IMG/VR virus record: IMGVR_UViG_3300046450_001092
Coordinates: 1-23,912 of that record
Strand: one strand, 5' to 3'
Length of the DNA: 23,912 nt
Origin: a virus
A model generated the notes under the pieces. That model worked only from the letters and a program-made list of their open reading frames with translations. It searched no databases and was not told the DNA's origin. Below, piece after piece: positions 1-8,839 of this stretch. A program made the position numbers and the translations under genes. Each line of letters starts with the position of its first letter. Position 1 is the first letter of the stretch.

Positions 1-1270
1 AAGTACCAACGTTAGCAGGACTACTTATAGCAGGTGCTGATAATGTTGGATTAAGAATAGTAATGCTATCTGCACTACTAGCAGCCGAAGTACCATAATA
101 TGATGCTGTATCTGCAGCAGTAGCTGTTACAGAATAAGTAGCCTCTGCTGTAAATTGAATAGTTACTACAGGGTTACTAGCACCAAAACTAACACATTCA
201 ACTGTGTTACCGACTTTTGAAGCGGTTGCTCCAGATACGCCTTGATAAGTAAAATTAGCTGTACCTGGATCTAATATAAGTTTGTTATCATCAGCATCAT
301 TAGAAGTAATTGTGTATACAACATCTGTAGCAGTGCCGACATCAGCAGGACTACTTAAACTAGGAGCTGTTAGTACTCTATTAGCAATTGTAATATTATC
401 AGTATTACTAGCAGCTGAAGTTCCAAAAGAACCATCAATTTTAACAGACGTAGCTGTTACTGAATAAGTTGCTTGAGCTGTGAATTGGATAGTTACTACC
501 GGATTATTGGTAGTAAACCCAACACACTCAACAGTATTTCCTACGTGCGATGCAGTACCTCCCCCTGAAACATTTACGAAGGTAAAGTTAGCTGTTCCAG
601 GATTTAGTATTAATTTATCGTCATCAACTGTAGTTGAAGTTATTGTGTAAATAACATCTATAGCAGTACCAACGTCAGCAGGGCTACTAATAGTAGGGGC
701 TGTTAATGCTGTTGTAAGGTTCTTAGTTACTGTATTTGAATCAGCTAGACCTAATGAAGCTGTAGTAGCTATAATTGTGTAAGAAGGTAAGCCACTTGTG
801 TGAGTTACTACAAATTCGCCTGAAGCATTTACTGTACTTACAGTACAATTGGTTGGAGTAATAGTCCAAGAAAGATCATCCGACCAATTAGTAATTGTAT
901 GAGTTACTGTTCCACCATAAAGTACTGACAGAGTTCCAGTTACTGTTGGTAAATCTAATTGTGTAGCCCCTATAGCTACTACTTGCCAAGTATTGTCACC
1001 TCTTAAGAATTTTGTGTTATCTGCTGCACCAGTTCCTAATCTAGCTGTATTTACAGTTCCACTACTAATATTATCAGCATTAGTTGTATCTGTTGTTGCT
1101 GAAGTAGCTAATCCATGAGAAGGAATTGAGGTAACTGCACCTGATAATTTTGAAGTTACTATAGCTGCATCTGATTTGATATCAGCATCTATAATAGAAT
1201 CATCAGCAATATCAGCTGAAAGAACAGTCGAATCTTCTAACGACTTTGAATTAATTTTACTAATTGCCAT
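1..1270 (-). CDS. Tail fibre-like protein with Ig-like repeats (partial, C-terminus off window)
   Basis: A reading frame with no stop runs from ATG at 1270 to the window edge, giving at least 423 residues. The start follows GGAGATATAA and touches the stop of the upstream gene (TAAATG). The N-terminus (MAISKINSKSLEDSTVLSAD) is unlike the neighbouring 836-aa fibre. From about residue 106 (GTLSVLYGGTVTHT) the two proteins become closely similar. This part has a shared 85-residue domain, then two full repeats of about 105-110 residues (each opening near SSPADVGTA and closing near SADSITIAN) and the start of a third. The repeats look like beta-sandwich (Ig/cadherin-like) stalk domains of a fibre. 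A receptor-binding or stalk role is inferred; the tip is not in the window. Confidence 0.75.
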   Translation of the reverse strand, partial: MAISKINSKSLEDSTVLSADIADDSIIDADIKSDAAIVTSKLSGAVTSIPSHGLATSATTDTTNADNISSGTVNTARLGTGAADNTKFLRGDNTWQVVAIGATQLDLPTVTGTLSVLYGGTVTHTITNWSDDLSWTITPTNCTVSTVNASGEFVVTHTSGLPSYTIIATTASLGLADSNTVTKNLTTALTAPTISSPADVGTAIDVIYTITSTTVDDDKLILNPGTANFTFVNVSGGGTASHVGNTVECVGFTTNNPVVTIQFTAQATYSVTATSVKIDGSFGTSAASNTDNITIANRVLTAPSLSSPADVGTATDVVYTITSNDADDNKLILDPGTANFTYQGVSGATASKVGNTVECVSFGASNPVVTIQFTAEATYSVTATAADTASYYGTSAASSADSITILNPTLSAPAISSPANVGT

Positions 1271-1636
1271 TTATATCTCCTTCCATTCTAAATTATCTTC
1301 ATCCCAACCATACCTTTTGCCATCATCTGGGAGAGTAGCTGGTGCATTCCACAAACACGTATCATCATCTAACGTCCAAGACGGATAAGGTTGTGGAGCG
1401 TAAAAAGCATCTCTTGAGACATCATATGTAAACCCAACACCAGCGTAATTTTTTCTCAACCCCTCACCATCTGAAACTGTTGAACCATCTGAATAGTGTT
1501 TACCATTTCTAGTGTTATACGAAGTTTGAACCCATTTACTAGCTTCTCCGACTGCTCCACTATTTATAAATTTTTGCTCTGCCGATATAACTCTTTGTAC
1601 TATGTTGTTATTATCTATTTCTGCAAAGTAACTCAA
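1271..1636 (-). CDS. Tail fibre-associated protein, marine phage type
   Basis: 121 residues. The start codon is TTG (1636), placed 9 bases after a clear AAGGAG; the protein has no internal methionine, so no ATG alternative exists. The sequence carries features I recognise from many marine phage tail regions: an N-terminal MSYFAEIDNNNIVQRVI segment, SKWVQTSYN, KNYAGVGFTYD and PQPYPSWTLDDDTC, with an acidic, Trp-rich end. Members of this group sit beside fibre genes; their role (small tail protein or fibre assembly helper) is not established. It lies between two fibre genes and ends at the start of the second, which suggests translational coupling. Confidence 0.7.
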   Translation of the reverse strand: MSYFAEIDNNNIVQRVISAEQKFINSGAVGEASKWVQTSYNTRNGKHYSDGSTVSDGEGLRKNYAGVGFTYDVSRDAFYAPQPYPSWTLDDDTCLWNAPATLPDDGKRYGWDEDNLEWKEI

Positions 1637-1648
1637 TTTATATTCTCC

Positions 1649-4159
1649 TTATTGGAATTTGTAGCGGATAACTATTATACCACTACCGCCATTTCCAGCG
1701 ATAGCAAATGATCCTGAACCTCCCCCTCCACCGCCAGTATTTATAACTCCTCCAGTTCCGTTTGTGTTAGAACTTCCACCAACACCTCCACCATGAGAAG
1801 CTGATCCATAGGCAGAAGATGTACCGCCGCCTCCTCCTCCACCAGCATAGCCAACAGGCGATCCAGTGATTGAATAATTTGTTCCTGCTCCTCCATTACC
1901 AACGTTACCACTTATTGAATTTTGACCAGCTGCACTATGCCCACCTCCACCACCTCCACCATATGGAGAGGTATAACTTATAGTTGCACCACCATTATTC
2001 CCCTGCCCACCTATTCCTGTTCCACCAGCAGTTACGGAATGTCCACCACCACCTCCAGAACCACCACTACCCGGAGTTATATAAGAACTATAACCACCTG
2101 CCCCAAAACCACCTCCTGTTGCTGTTAAAGTAGAAATAGAACCTCCAGAAAAACTACTAGTATCCCCCTTTGCTCCACTTAGGTAAGTTGAACCAGTTGC
2201 TCCAGGCCCTCCCGCACCAACAACTGCAGTAAAAGTAGCTGCCGTCACCGTTAGGTTTGTGCCATAAAGTAGACCCCCTGCTCCTCCAGCACCAGCACCT
2301 GCCCCGCCGCCAGTTCCAGAGCAACCTCCTCCTCCTCCGCCAGCGACAACAAGGTATTCTATAACTGCATCATCACCTAATGTTGTAATTTGGAAGTTAG
2401 AAGTACCACTAATAAATCTATGATATTTATAATCTCCATCAATAGTTCCAGCAGATACCTCTCCACCATTAGCAACCATGCCGACATAATTAGCAATAGT
2501 AATACTATCTGCACTACTACTGGCTGAAGTTCCATAATACCCTGTTGTATCTACCGCTGTGGCAGTTACAGAGTAAGTTGCTTCCGCTGTATACTGAATA
2601 ACTACGGCAGGATTGTTTGTAGTAAATCCTGTTACCTCAACTGTGTTTCCTACTATACTTCCCGCACCAGGTGTCACACTTACCAAAGTGAAGTTAGATG
2701 AACCTATATTTAATATAAGTTTATTGTCTTCTGCATCATTTGAAGTAATTGTATAAGTAACATCTGTAGCAGTCCCAACATCTGCGGGACTACTGATAGC
2801 AGGAGCTGTTAATGCTCGATTAGCAATAGTGATACTATCTGCACTACTGGCAGCTGAGGTTCCGAAAGAACCATCGATCTTAACTGCTGTAGCAGTGACA
2901 GAGTAAGTTGCTTGGACTGTAAATTGGATTGTTACGACAGGATTACCAGTACCAAAACCAACACATTCAACAGTATTACCAACTTTTGATGCCGTACCTG
3001 GCCCTGATTCACTTTGGTAGGTAAAGTTAGCTGTACCAGGGTCTAATATAAGTTTATCATCACCAGTATCAGTTGAAGTGATTGTATACACAACATCTAT
3101 AGCAGTACCCACATCTGCAGGACTGCTTAAAGTAGGTGCTGTTAGTGTAATTGTTATATTTTTAGTAACTACTGCAGAATCAGCTAATCCAAGAGAATCC
3201 GTAGTTGCTTTAATTGTATAAAAAGGTACGCCACTTGTATGAGTCACAACAAATACACCAGAGCCATTCACCGCTCCTACTGTGCAGTTGGTTGGAACAA
3301 TTGTATAAGAGACATCATCTGACCAATTAGCAACTGTATGACTTACTGAGCCACCAGAAAGCACCGATAAAGTTCCAGTGATTACTGGAGAATCTAACGC
3401 TCCAGAAGCCTGTGTAGTCCAACTAAGCACTCCTGCACCATCAGTTTTTAAAACTTCATCAGCATTCCCATCAGTAGTAGGTAAAGTTAATGTATAAGAA
3501 GAGTTTGTAACATGAGCAGGACTTTGAATACTTACTCCATGTGTATTTTGACTACAATTTAAAGTAATCTTTCCGTCTGTAGATGAACCATCACCTTGAG
3601 CTATTATTGTTCCAGTTAACTTGTTAGCAGCTAATGTAGCAAGTCTAGCTTCTGCTACGGTCCCTGTAGTTAGATTAGTCGCTGACAACGTAGTTAAATC
3701 TATATTAGAATTTAACGCTGTAGAAGGTAACCTAGCATCTATAATTGTGCCTGTTGTTATCTTACTGGTATCTAAATCAGGTATTTCAGCAGCATCTAGA
3801 CTAATTCTAGCGTTATCTATTGTACCAGTCAGTTTACTTGCTGCTATGCTTACTAACATAGCATTAGTAATTGATCCATTAGCAATTGTAGGTACAGAAG
3901 TATGCTGGGCTTTTCCTAAAAACAAACAATACATTGTATCTGTTGCTGCTGTTGCTGCAGATAAAGTTAATGCTGTACCACTTACTGTATAAGCGTAGCT
4001 TGCTCCTGGTTGTTGCCTAACATTGTTAATAAACAATGCTATTTCATTTTCATTAGCAGCTGCAGTATCTAATACGTACGCAGCAGTTGCAGTAACTGTA
4101 AAGTGTTGTACTGTTAAATTACCGTAATTTTCAGCAGGTGTATTTCCTATATATGCCAT
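1649..4159 (-). CDS. Tail fibre protein with Ig-like repeats and glycine-rich tip
   Basis: 836 residues, start ATG after AGGAGAATTGA. Residues 1-90 form a conserved N-terminal module (MAYIGNTPAENYGN, then a domain with ALFINNVRQQPGASY) common in marine phage fibres and probably the attachment end. Residues 90-190 hold short repeats of the type ASKLTGTIDNARI and DARLPSTALN, as in trimeric fibre shafts. Residues 257-340 plus two repeats of about 110 residues (341-450 and 450-558) match the partial fibre gene downstream. Residues 601-836 are a glycine-rich domain opening with EYLVVAGGGGGG and closing with GSGIIVIRYKFQ, typical of polyglycine receptor-binding tips. Fibre function is well supported; the receptor is unknown. 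Confidence 0.85.
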   Translation of the reverse strand: MAYIGNTPAENYGNLTVQHFTVTATAAYVLDTAAANENEIALFINNVRQQPGASYAYTVSGTALTLSAATAATDTMYCLFLGKAQHTSVPTIANGSITNAMLVSIAASKLTGTIDNARISLDAAEIPDLDTSKITTGTIIDARLPSTALNSNIDLTTLSATNLTTGTVAEARLATLAANKLTGTIIAQGDGSSTDGKITLNCSQNTHGVSIQSPAHVTNSSYTLTLPTTDGNADEVLKTDGAGVLSWTTQASGALDSPVITGTLSVLSGGSVSHTVANWSDDVSYTIVPTNCTVGAVNGSGVFVVTHTSGVPFYTIKATTDSLGLADSAVVTKNITITLTAPTLSSPADVGTAIDVVYTITSTDTGDDKLILDPGTANFTYQSESGPGTASKVGNTVECVGFGTGNPVVTIQFTVQATYSVTATAVKIDGSFGTSAASSADSITIANRALTAPAISSPADVGTATDVTYTITSNDAEDNKLILNIGSSNFTLVSVTPGAGSIVGNTVEVTGFTTNNPAVVIQYTAEATYSVTATAVDTTGYYGTSASSSADSITIANYVGMVANGGEVSAGTIDGDYKYHRFISGTSNFQITTLGDDAVIEYLVVAGGGGGGCSGTGGGAGAGAGGAGGLLYGTNLTVTAATFTAVVGAGGPGATGSTYLSGAKGDTSSFSGGSISTLTATGGGFGAGGYSSYITPGSGGSGGGGGHSVTAGGTGIGGQGNNGGATISYTSPYGGGGGGGHSAAGQNSISGNVGNGGAGTNYSITGSPVGYAGGGGGGGTSSAYGSASHGGGVGGSSNTNGTGGVINTGGGGGGSGSFAIAGNGGSGIIVIRYKFQ

Positions 4160-4168
4160 TCAATTCTC

Positions 4169-4498
4169 CTATATGCTAATTGCGTCAACTGTGCTTACCC
4201 ATACATCTGCAGAAGAAGCTGTATCACTTTTAACATACATTACATCACCAGAGTGAACAACCATTTTGGCTCCACCATCTAAAATTTGTAAAGATGATCC
4301 TTGAGGAATAGGGGCACTTTTAACTAAATAAATATCCTGAGCACCATCATTTACATAAACATCTACAGTGATAGACGCACTGGGTAATATGTTAGAAACA
4401 TGTATTCCAATAACAGTGTCGTAACTGTCACTAGTAAAAACAAGTGCAGCTCCTGTGCCTACGTTATTTTGTGTATATCTTCTAAAATCTTGAGCCAT
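4169..4498 (-). CDS. Small virion-associated protein, hypothetical
   Basis: 109 residues, start preceded by TTGGAGATATTAA. The sequence is rich in beta-prone stretches (VIGIHVSNILPSASITVDVY, SSLQILDGGAKMVV, DVMYVKSD) and has no membrane segment. Proteins of this style (an IYLVKSAPIP-like middle and a strand-rich C-terminus) are common in tail blocks of marine phages without a known role. Its position between a 115-aa structural protein and the fibre suggests a tail or fibre-connector component. Function is inferred from position only. Confidence 0.6.
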   Translation of the reverse strand: MAQDFRRYTQNNVGTGAALVFTSDSYDTVIGIHVSNILPSASITVDVYVNDGAQDIYLVKSAPIPQGSSLQILDGGAKMVVHSGDVMYVKSDTASSADVWVSTVDAISI

Positions 4499-4531
4499 TT
4501 AATATCTCCAATAAAATATATGCTGGTATGC

Positions 4532-4879
4532 TCACAGAGCAATACTCATTGCTGTTGAAAAACCCTTAGAAGCATGATCACCATCGCCAGTTAAATCATT
4601 TAACATAGCGGCTGTAAGTCGTAACTCAATAGTATCCCCGGACAGCGCAGAAGCAGCTGCTGTATTATCTTGTGCACGTACACATGTGAAGGTATTTACC
4701 GATACACTAGTTACTTTAACAACTTCAATATTAGCAAGACTAACTATAGTTAGATACATGTGATCCCCAGCTGCTAAGTTAGGGAAGCTAAGGACACTAG
4801 TTACACTAATAGAGGTAGCAGTATCTGTTATACCAGCGCTCAGTGTGGTAGTAGCATTATTTGTAAATTTAACTGCCAT
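4532..4879 (-). CDS. Putative tail/virion structural protein
   Basis: 115 residues, ATG after AGGAGAATATTA. It opens with MAVKFTNNATTTLSAGITDT, followed by TSISVTSVLSFPNL and VVKVTSVSVNTFTCVRAQD, and ends near IELRLTAAMLND. This pattern (a short beta domain describing an uneven start, a ThrCysValArgAlaGln strand and a LRLTAA end) recurs in phage tail regions next to fibre genes. It is likely a structural beta-domain protein; an adaptor role is a guess. Spacing to its neighbours is 10-33 bases, so it belongs to the leftward virion operon. Confidence 0.6.
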   Translation of the reverse strand: MAVKFTNNATTTLSAGITDTATSISVTSVLSFPNLAAGDHMYLTIVSLANIEVVKVTSVSVNTFTCVRAQDNTAAASALSGDTIELRLTAAMLNDLTGDGDHASKGFSTAMSIAL

Positions 4880-4889
4880 TAATATTCTC

Positions 4890-5327
4890 CTAAGAAATAG
4901 TTACTGCCCAACTAACTGTCATTGTATCAGCAGCACCTTTATTAATAACAGCAAATACTGTTCGACATAACATAGTGCCACTACTACTAGCATTAAATAC
5001 ACCAGCTTCTGTTATCGCGCCTGTATGAGAACCTGCAGCATAAGTACACGCGTATGTAATAACTGCTCCTGCTACTGTACCGCCAGAAGTAGTTAAACCA
5101 CTTCGTGTACTAAGTTGTGTTCCCAGTGCGGTATCTCCAACGACTGCTGCAGTAGAATTAGTTCCAACACCCATATGAGTCATTACACTTGCAGTAGCTG
5201 CATTCATTCTAGATGCTATCCAACTTTTACCAGCTGTAACAACAAGGTTATTAACTTCTTGTACAACTTTGCCATTAAGCGAAATTGATAATCTGCCTGT
5301 AAGGGCAACTCTATCTTGTATACTCAT
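4890..5327 (-). CDS. Putative tail-region structural protein
   Basis: 145 residues from the start at 5327 (MSIQDRVALTGRL). An in-frame ATG 12 bases upstream (5339) exists, but the GGAG at 5337-5334 is correctly spaced for 5327 and nothing comparable precedes 5339. The protein has an N-terminal strand pair (LSISLNGKVVQEVNNLVVT), then GKSWIASRMN, HMGVGTNSTA, a Gly/Thr/Ala-rich middle (YACTYAAGSHTGAITEAGVFN) and a C-terminal strand (TMTVSWAVTIS). The GVG(T/D)...ITEAGVF arrangement is common in tail proteins that sit beside fibres. Exact role unknown. Confidence 0.6.
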   Translation of the reverse strand: MSIQDRVALTGRLSISLNGKVVQEVNNLVVTAGKSWIASRMNAATASVMTHMGVGTNSTAAVVGDTALGTQLSTRSGLTTSGGTVAGAVITYACTYAAGSHTGAITEAGVFNASSSGTMLCRTVFAVINKGAADTMTVSWAVTIS

Positions 5328-5343
5328 AGTAAGCTCCATATTT

Positions 5344-5982
5344 CTAAGTTATAGTAACTGTAATATTATCTGTACGAAATCTGTCAGGGTCCACTAGTAA
5401 AGCATGGGTATTCAATGGAGCAGTATTAATTGCACCACCATAATCTGTAAAGTACCCATCAGCTGCTGTAATAGAATTAGCAACTTGTATATTAATTTGT
5501 AATCCTAATGCATCTGCAATACTAAACGAATCTGAAAAAGGTTTCGTAGTACCTAAAGAAACAAGCTCGTTAATAACTGATATATCAGCTAGTACTTTAG
5601 TAGTATCTATTAAATTAAGTGCATCCGCAGTTGCTACACTATCTGCTTTATTTAATTGAGGCGCTAATACAACTTGATCTGTATTTGCTACAGAATCTGC
5701 AAGAATTTTAGCATTACTTATCGCAATAAGTTCCTGAATAGCAAGTAATTGCTCAGTAAAAGCCCGTTCCCACGCTACAAATCTTGTAAATCCTGCACTA
5801 TCATCAACTGTTACAATATCATCTGGTAATTTATTTTTACTATCATAATCTAAATGAATATCTGTGATAGCATTAATATAATCTAAATCAGTAACAGCCT
5901 TAATAACCGATATGTCGGCGACTGGATTAATATGACCTATTGATGAACGTGCATTTCCAATTAAGGATTTTCCTAATGCCAT
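5344..5982 (-). CDS. Virion protein with degenerate ADS-type repeats
   Basis: 212 residues, start ATG overlapping the upstream stop by one base (TGATG), with AAAGGACTTCTG as binding site inside the upstream gene. The middle is built of loose 20-30-residue repeats containing LADSVANTD, KADSVATAD, LADISVINE and FSDSFSIADA, a pattern seen in structural proteins of marine podovirus-like genomes. The C-terminus (YFTDYGGAINTAPLNTHALL) is Tyr- and Asn-rich. There are no membrane segments or catalytic motifs. A tail or fibre-scaffold role is inferred from location and composition. Confidence 0.6.
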   Translation of the reverse strand: MALGKSLIGNARSSIGHINPVADISVIKAVTDLDYINAITDIHLDYDSKNKLPDDIVTVDDSAGFTRFVAWERAFTEQLLAIQELIAISNAKILADSVANTDQVVLAPQLNKADSVATADALNLIDTTKVLADISVINELVSLGTTKPFSDSFSIADALGLQINIQVANSITAADGYFTDYGGAINTAPLNTHALLVDPDRFRTDNITVTIT

Positions 5983-6359
5983 CAGAAGTCCTTTCTTACT
6001 TTAAACTTAAGTTTATCAAATAGAGTTTGGACTCGTGTATCGGCATACGTTAGTGCAATTTCACCTTCGTAAGTACCAGCAGCAACATCTAGAGTAGTTA
6101 GATTCCATGTCATAAAGCATTTTCCATTTGTATATGGAGCAATCTTTGTACAAGTCATCGTATCTAAAATAGTTGAACTACCTAAAGCTTTAAATTTTAC
6201 CGTAACAGCGGGATCGCTAATATCGATTATAGCCCAGGTACTTGAGTCATCTGGGTCTAGTGTAAGACCGGCTAAAGCGGTGTTGGAATCTTTTAAGGTA
6301 AGGTTTATCTCTGGTTTATCATCACCAGCAACTAAATTAATAGTTTCGTAGTAAGCCAT
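5982..6359 (-). CDS. BppU-like N-terminal domain tail protein
   Basis: 125 residues, start after AGGAGTTAAAA. The order of features fits the Ig-like N-terminal domain of baseplate upper proteins: an opening strand with DKPEINLTLKD, a central PAVTVKFKALG strand, FMTWNLTTLDVAAGTYEGEI, and a closing strand in VQTLFDKLKFKVRKDF. In that family this small beta domain anchors receptor-binding parts to the tail. Only this domain is present, so it probably acts as an adaptor. Recognition is by pattern and not by a search. Confidence 0.6.
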   Translation of the reverse strand: MAYYETINLVAGDDKPEINLTLKDSNTALAGLTLDPDDSSTWAIIDISDPAVTVKFKALGSSTILDTMTCTKIAPYTNGKCFMTWNLTTLDVAAGTYEGEIALTYADTRVQTLFDKLKFKVRKDF

Positions 6360-6447
6360 TTTTAACTCCTAAGGAGGTTTTTCTCAGCATTGGCTATGCA
6401 GCATTTGCTATTTTAGAATACGTTAATACTTTATAAAGTCAAACTAA
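6360..6447 (-). promoter_or_regulatory. Intergenic spacer with possible late promoter
   Basis: This 88-base spacer on the leftward strand contains TTTGACTTTATAAAGTAT (about 6426-6443), which includes the perfect 12-base palindrome ACTTTATAAAGT. The core loosely resembles phage promoters of the T7/SP6 class, where a GAC/TGAC element precedes CTATAG. A direct repeat of CAGCATT lies closer to the gene. The spacer is one of very few in the virion operon, which makes it a reasonable place for a promoter of the phage RNA polymerase. This is a weak call made without alignment. Confidence 0.25.
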
Positions 6448-7128
6448 TTATACAAATCCGTTATCTTCTAATTTAGTATTAACTTCAATTTCATTATTAC
6501 CCCACATACCTGAGTTAATAAGCTGTTTACAACTAGCTTCATATCGTAGATAGTAGGTATTATTTTCATCTTTCATATCCCCGCTAATAGCCCCATGTGC
6601 TTTATACGCCGAGTAATTCAGTAATGCTTCTGTGTATACTTCATTAATTTTTAAATCTGTAGTAGTTGTCTTAGCTTTTTTAGGAGCTGCTGCGTATTTT
6701 AAAAGAATTTGAGTACGTTTAGGTGTTTCAGCATCTGTACCTTTAATAATTGCTTTAAATGGTTCAGGTATAAGAATAGATACATGTTGATCTATTTTTT
6801 GTACTAATTTTACTGAATTATCTTTAATAGGTATTTCTGTAAAATCTGAAGCGTAATATGCGTAGATAGAAGCAAGAAAATCTGAAGGTAAAGTAAATTC
6901 TTCTCCGTCTAGTGGGTTATCCATCTCTAATGTTTTTATCACTAAATGAAATCGTTTATGTAAAGCTAAATTAGCTAAATTTACATAATTAATAAATTTA
7001 TTTTGATTAACTATTTGTACTGCAGAAGGTGCTGGGCTTGGGTTAGCTGACATGTCACCAACACTAGCAATAGCAAGCTTACTACATTCTCCAGTAGACA
7101 AATAATCAATATATTCAGAAACTTTCAT
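6448..7128 (-). CDS. Putative head-tail connector / adaptor protein
   Basis: 226 residues from the start at 7128 (MKVSEYIDYLSTGECSKL). An ATG 30 bases upstream (7158) is in frame but lies inside the terminator stem and lacks a binding site, whereas AAAGGATATTAGT fits 7128. The N-terminus resembles small phage adaptor/tail tubular A proteins, which begin with a short helix followed by helices around NKFINYVNLANLALHKRF. There is a central segment with DGEEFTLPSDFLASIYAYYA and IPIKDNS. The C-terminal helix (EALLNYSAYKAHG, NTYYLRYEASCKQL) is typical of such adaptors, which seal the portal to the tail. First virion gene after the terminase-side terminator. Confidence 0.5.
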   Translation of the reverse strand: MKVSEYIDYLSTGECSKLAIASVGDMSANPSPAPSAVQIVNQNKFINYVNLANLALHKRFHLVIKTLEMDNPLDGEEFTLPSDFLASIYAYYASDFTEIPIKDNSVKLVQKIDQHVSILIPEPFKAIIKGTDAETPKRTQILLKYAAAPKKAKTTTTDLKINEVYTEALLNYSAYKAHGAISGDMKDENNTYYLRYEASCKQLINSGMWGNNEIEVNTKLEDNGFV

Positions 7129-7141
7129 ACTAATATCCTTT

Positions 7142-7181
7142 AAAAAAGAGGTAGGCAAGAGTGCCGAAACCCTTACCTACC
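7142..7181 (-). terminator. Intrinsic terminator after terminase gene
   Basis: On the leftward strand a 10-bp stem (GGTAGGTAAG at 7181-7172 with CTTGCCTACC at 7159-7150, one G-U pair) encloses a 12-base loop. Two bases later comes a run of six T (7147-7142). It lies between the end of the terminase gene and the connector gene, so it should reduce or end transcription from the non-structural operon before the virion genes. Confidence 0.8.
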
Positions 7182-7193
7182 CAGGAGGCACAA

Positions 7194-7216
7194 CAACTCG
7201 TTGAGAAGACGAGTTG
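7194..7216 (-). promoter_or_regulatory. Second RNA hairpin beside the terminator
   Basis: A perfect 8-bp stem (CAACTCGT with ACGAGTTG) closes a 7-base loop, 11 bases past the terminase stop and 12 bases before the terminator stem on the leftward transcript. It has no T-run of its own. It may protect the 3' end after exonuclease trimming or form part of an anti-/terminator switch. Only the structure is seen. Confidence 0.5.
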
Positions 7217-7226
7217 GCATGAGTTC

Positions 7227-8825
7227 TTAAACAAAGTAGGAGCTATCTCCTGCTTTCTTAGTTGTACTATCACCCCACATAGTTGAGTTTTCTAATTCAT
7301 CATCTTCTTGTGTTTGTGGCCCTACTTCACTTGGTTTCCATGCATTTAATTCTGCTAGCATAGTAATTGTATCTATCTGATCATCGTGTTTACTTTTAAA
7401 CCCCTTAAGAGTAGCTAAAGATAACTCAAAAAGCAACTCTACAAGTTCTTCACTGTCTTTTAATTCTTCAGGCAACCATATTTTTTTAGATTTAAATAAG
7501 GGAATAGCATTCTGTTGAAATCTACTCATCTTATCTTTAGTCGGCCTAATACCTATTGTATTACTATTTCTTCCCTTAGACAAAGTAAAATAATTATTTC
7601 GTTGTCCCATTTCATTTTGGATCCAACTAATAAACCCTCCTTGCTGTCCGGTAGTTTCAATACCTACTTCCTGTGGTCGATATTCCTGAACTAATCTAAA
7701 TAATTCATCAATAGTCTTATCCATTAATGTTCGTTTACAAAACCCATCCACCCAAAGCCAATCTCCATTATTATTGTATGCCCATACGTTAATAACACTA
7801 AAATCAGCGTGTTCCTTATCACTAGTAGCAAAATCAGTAGTAATATAAAAGTTATACGCACCTTTATTTTGTAGTACATTACTACGCTTATACCAAATTA
7901 TATCTGAATCATTAATCAATCTTTCTTCAGGAGACGTAATACGTAACATTAACTCTTGATTAAATGAATCTAATTTACCAGCACCTTTAGATTTAAAATA
8001 CTGATTATTTACATAATCAAAACTAAACCTATCTTCCCAAGCGCCTTTAAACTCTTCACGAGAGCACGGAAATGCCTCACAAACCGGATATACATTAACA
8101 TACCAGACACCCGATTCAATTGCCTTATATAAAGGATCTTTAGCATTAAACGGAGTTCCAGACCAAATAACTTTCCTCTTATTAGGATGTAACGCATAGT
8201 CAATGGCCGAGTAAACAGTATTTTCCACATTTTCGATAATAGTTGCAGACCTAGCATCTTCATCTCCTAGTAGATCATCAAGTACAGCAAGTTGTGGTCT
8301 CGTATTTAATTCAACCGTACCACGAACACCTGTTTTAGCACCATGTCCTGTAACAACAAACTCTTTACCTTCAGCATTCTTAAAATACCATCTAATGTCT
8401 GTAAATCTAGAAGTAGTAATGTACTTCTTTAAAAACTCACTATTTTCACATCTGCGTTCCATACGTAAACGCATCTTCTTTACACCATTCTCAATACTAT
8501 CAGATACATACAGTGCATAGTCTACATTACCAAATCCTGGAATTGACCCGTAAACCGCTATATACAAAAACAAATACTCAGCAAATATAGTAGTTTTAGC
8601 TAAACCACGAGCACACATGTTAGCTGTGTTCTCTTTTTTACCTGCTATTTTATCCATCATCTTGTAATGTATTACCGGAGTCTTGTTCTCTTCCCCCTTT
8701 TCACCATTAACTAATTTAATAAACGACACAAACTCTAATGCAAACTCACTAGGTACGTAAGTAGGATCATCATTGTAATCAATGTCATTAAGCCATTCAT
8801 CTACTGTTTTTTTAACTAGGGACAT
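7227..8825 (-). CDS. terL: Terminase large subunit
   Basis: 532 residues, ATG after GAGGTGAATA. This is the DNA packaging motor of tailed phages: an N-terminal ATPase drives DNA into the capsid and a C-terminal RNase H-like nuclease cuts the concatemer. The ATPase shows a Walker A-like ARGLAKTT at residues 72-79 and Walker B LAVLDD with D183/D184. The adenine/coupling region VIWSGTPF is at 219-226. The nuclease shows acidic residues in ITTDFATSD (D331), VGIETTG (E390) and KHDDQIDT (D481, D482, D485). Length is normal for the family. It is the last gene of the leftward non-structural chain and is followed by a terminator. No small terminase subunit was securely identified; the 254-aa gene upstream is a candidate. 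Confidence 0.95.
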   Translation of the reverse strand: MSLVKKTVDEWLNDIDYNDDPTYVPSEFALEFVSFIKLVNGEKGEENKTPVIHYKMMDKIAGKKENTANMCARGLAKTTIFAEYLFLYIAVYGSIPGFGNVDYALYVSDSIENGVKKMRLRMERRCENSEFLKKYITTSRFTDIRWYFKNAEGKEFVVTGHGAKTGVRGTVELNTRPQLAVLDDLLGDEDARSATIIENVENTVYSAIDYALHPNKRKVIWSGTPFNAKDPLYKAIESGVWYVNVYPVCEAFPCSREEFKGAWEDRFSFDYVNNQYFKSKGAGKLDSFNQELMLRITSPEERLINDSDIIWYKRSNVLQNKGAYNFYITTDFATSDKEHADFSVINVWAYNNNGDWLWVDGFCKRTLMDKTIDELFRLVQEYRPQEVGIETTGQQGGFISWIQNEMGQRNNYFTLSKGRNSNTIGIRPTKDKMSRFQQNAIPLFKSKKIWLPEELKDSEELVELLFELSLATLKGFKSKHDDQIDTITMLAELNAWKPSEVGPQTQEDDELENSTMWGDSTTKKAGDSSYFV

Positions 8826-8839
8826 TATTCACCTCACGT

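Noticed and set aside
3621-3992. 123-aa plus-strand frame
   Set aside because: Antisense shadow of the fibre gene; its low complexity mirrors fibre repeats.
8009-8263. 84-aa minus-strand frame
   Set aside because: Alternative frame inside the terminase large subunit gene.
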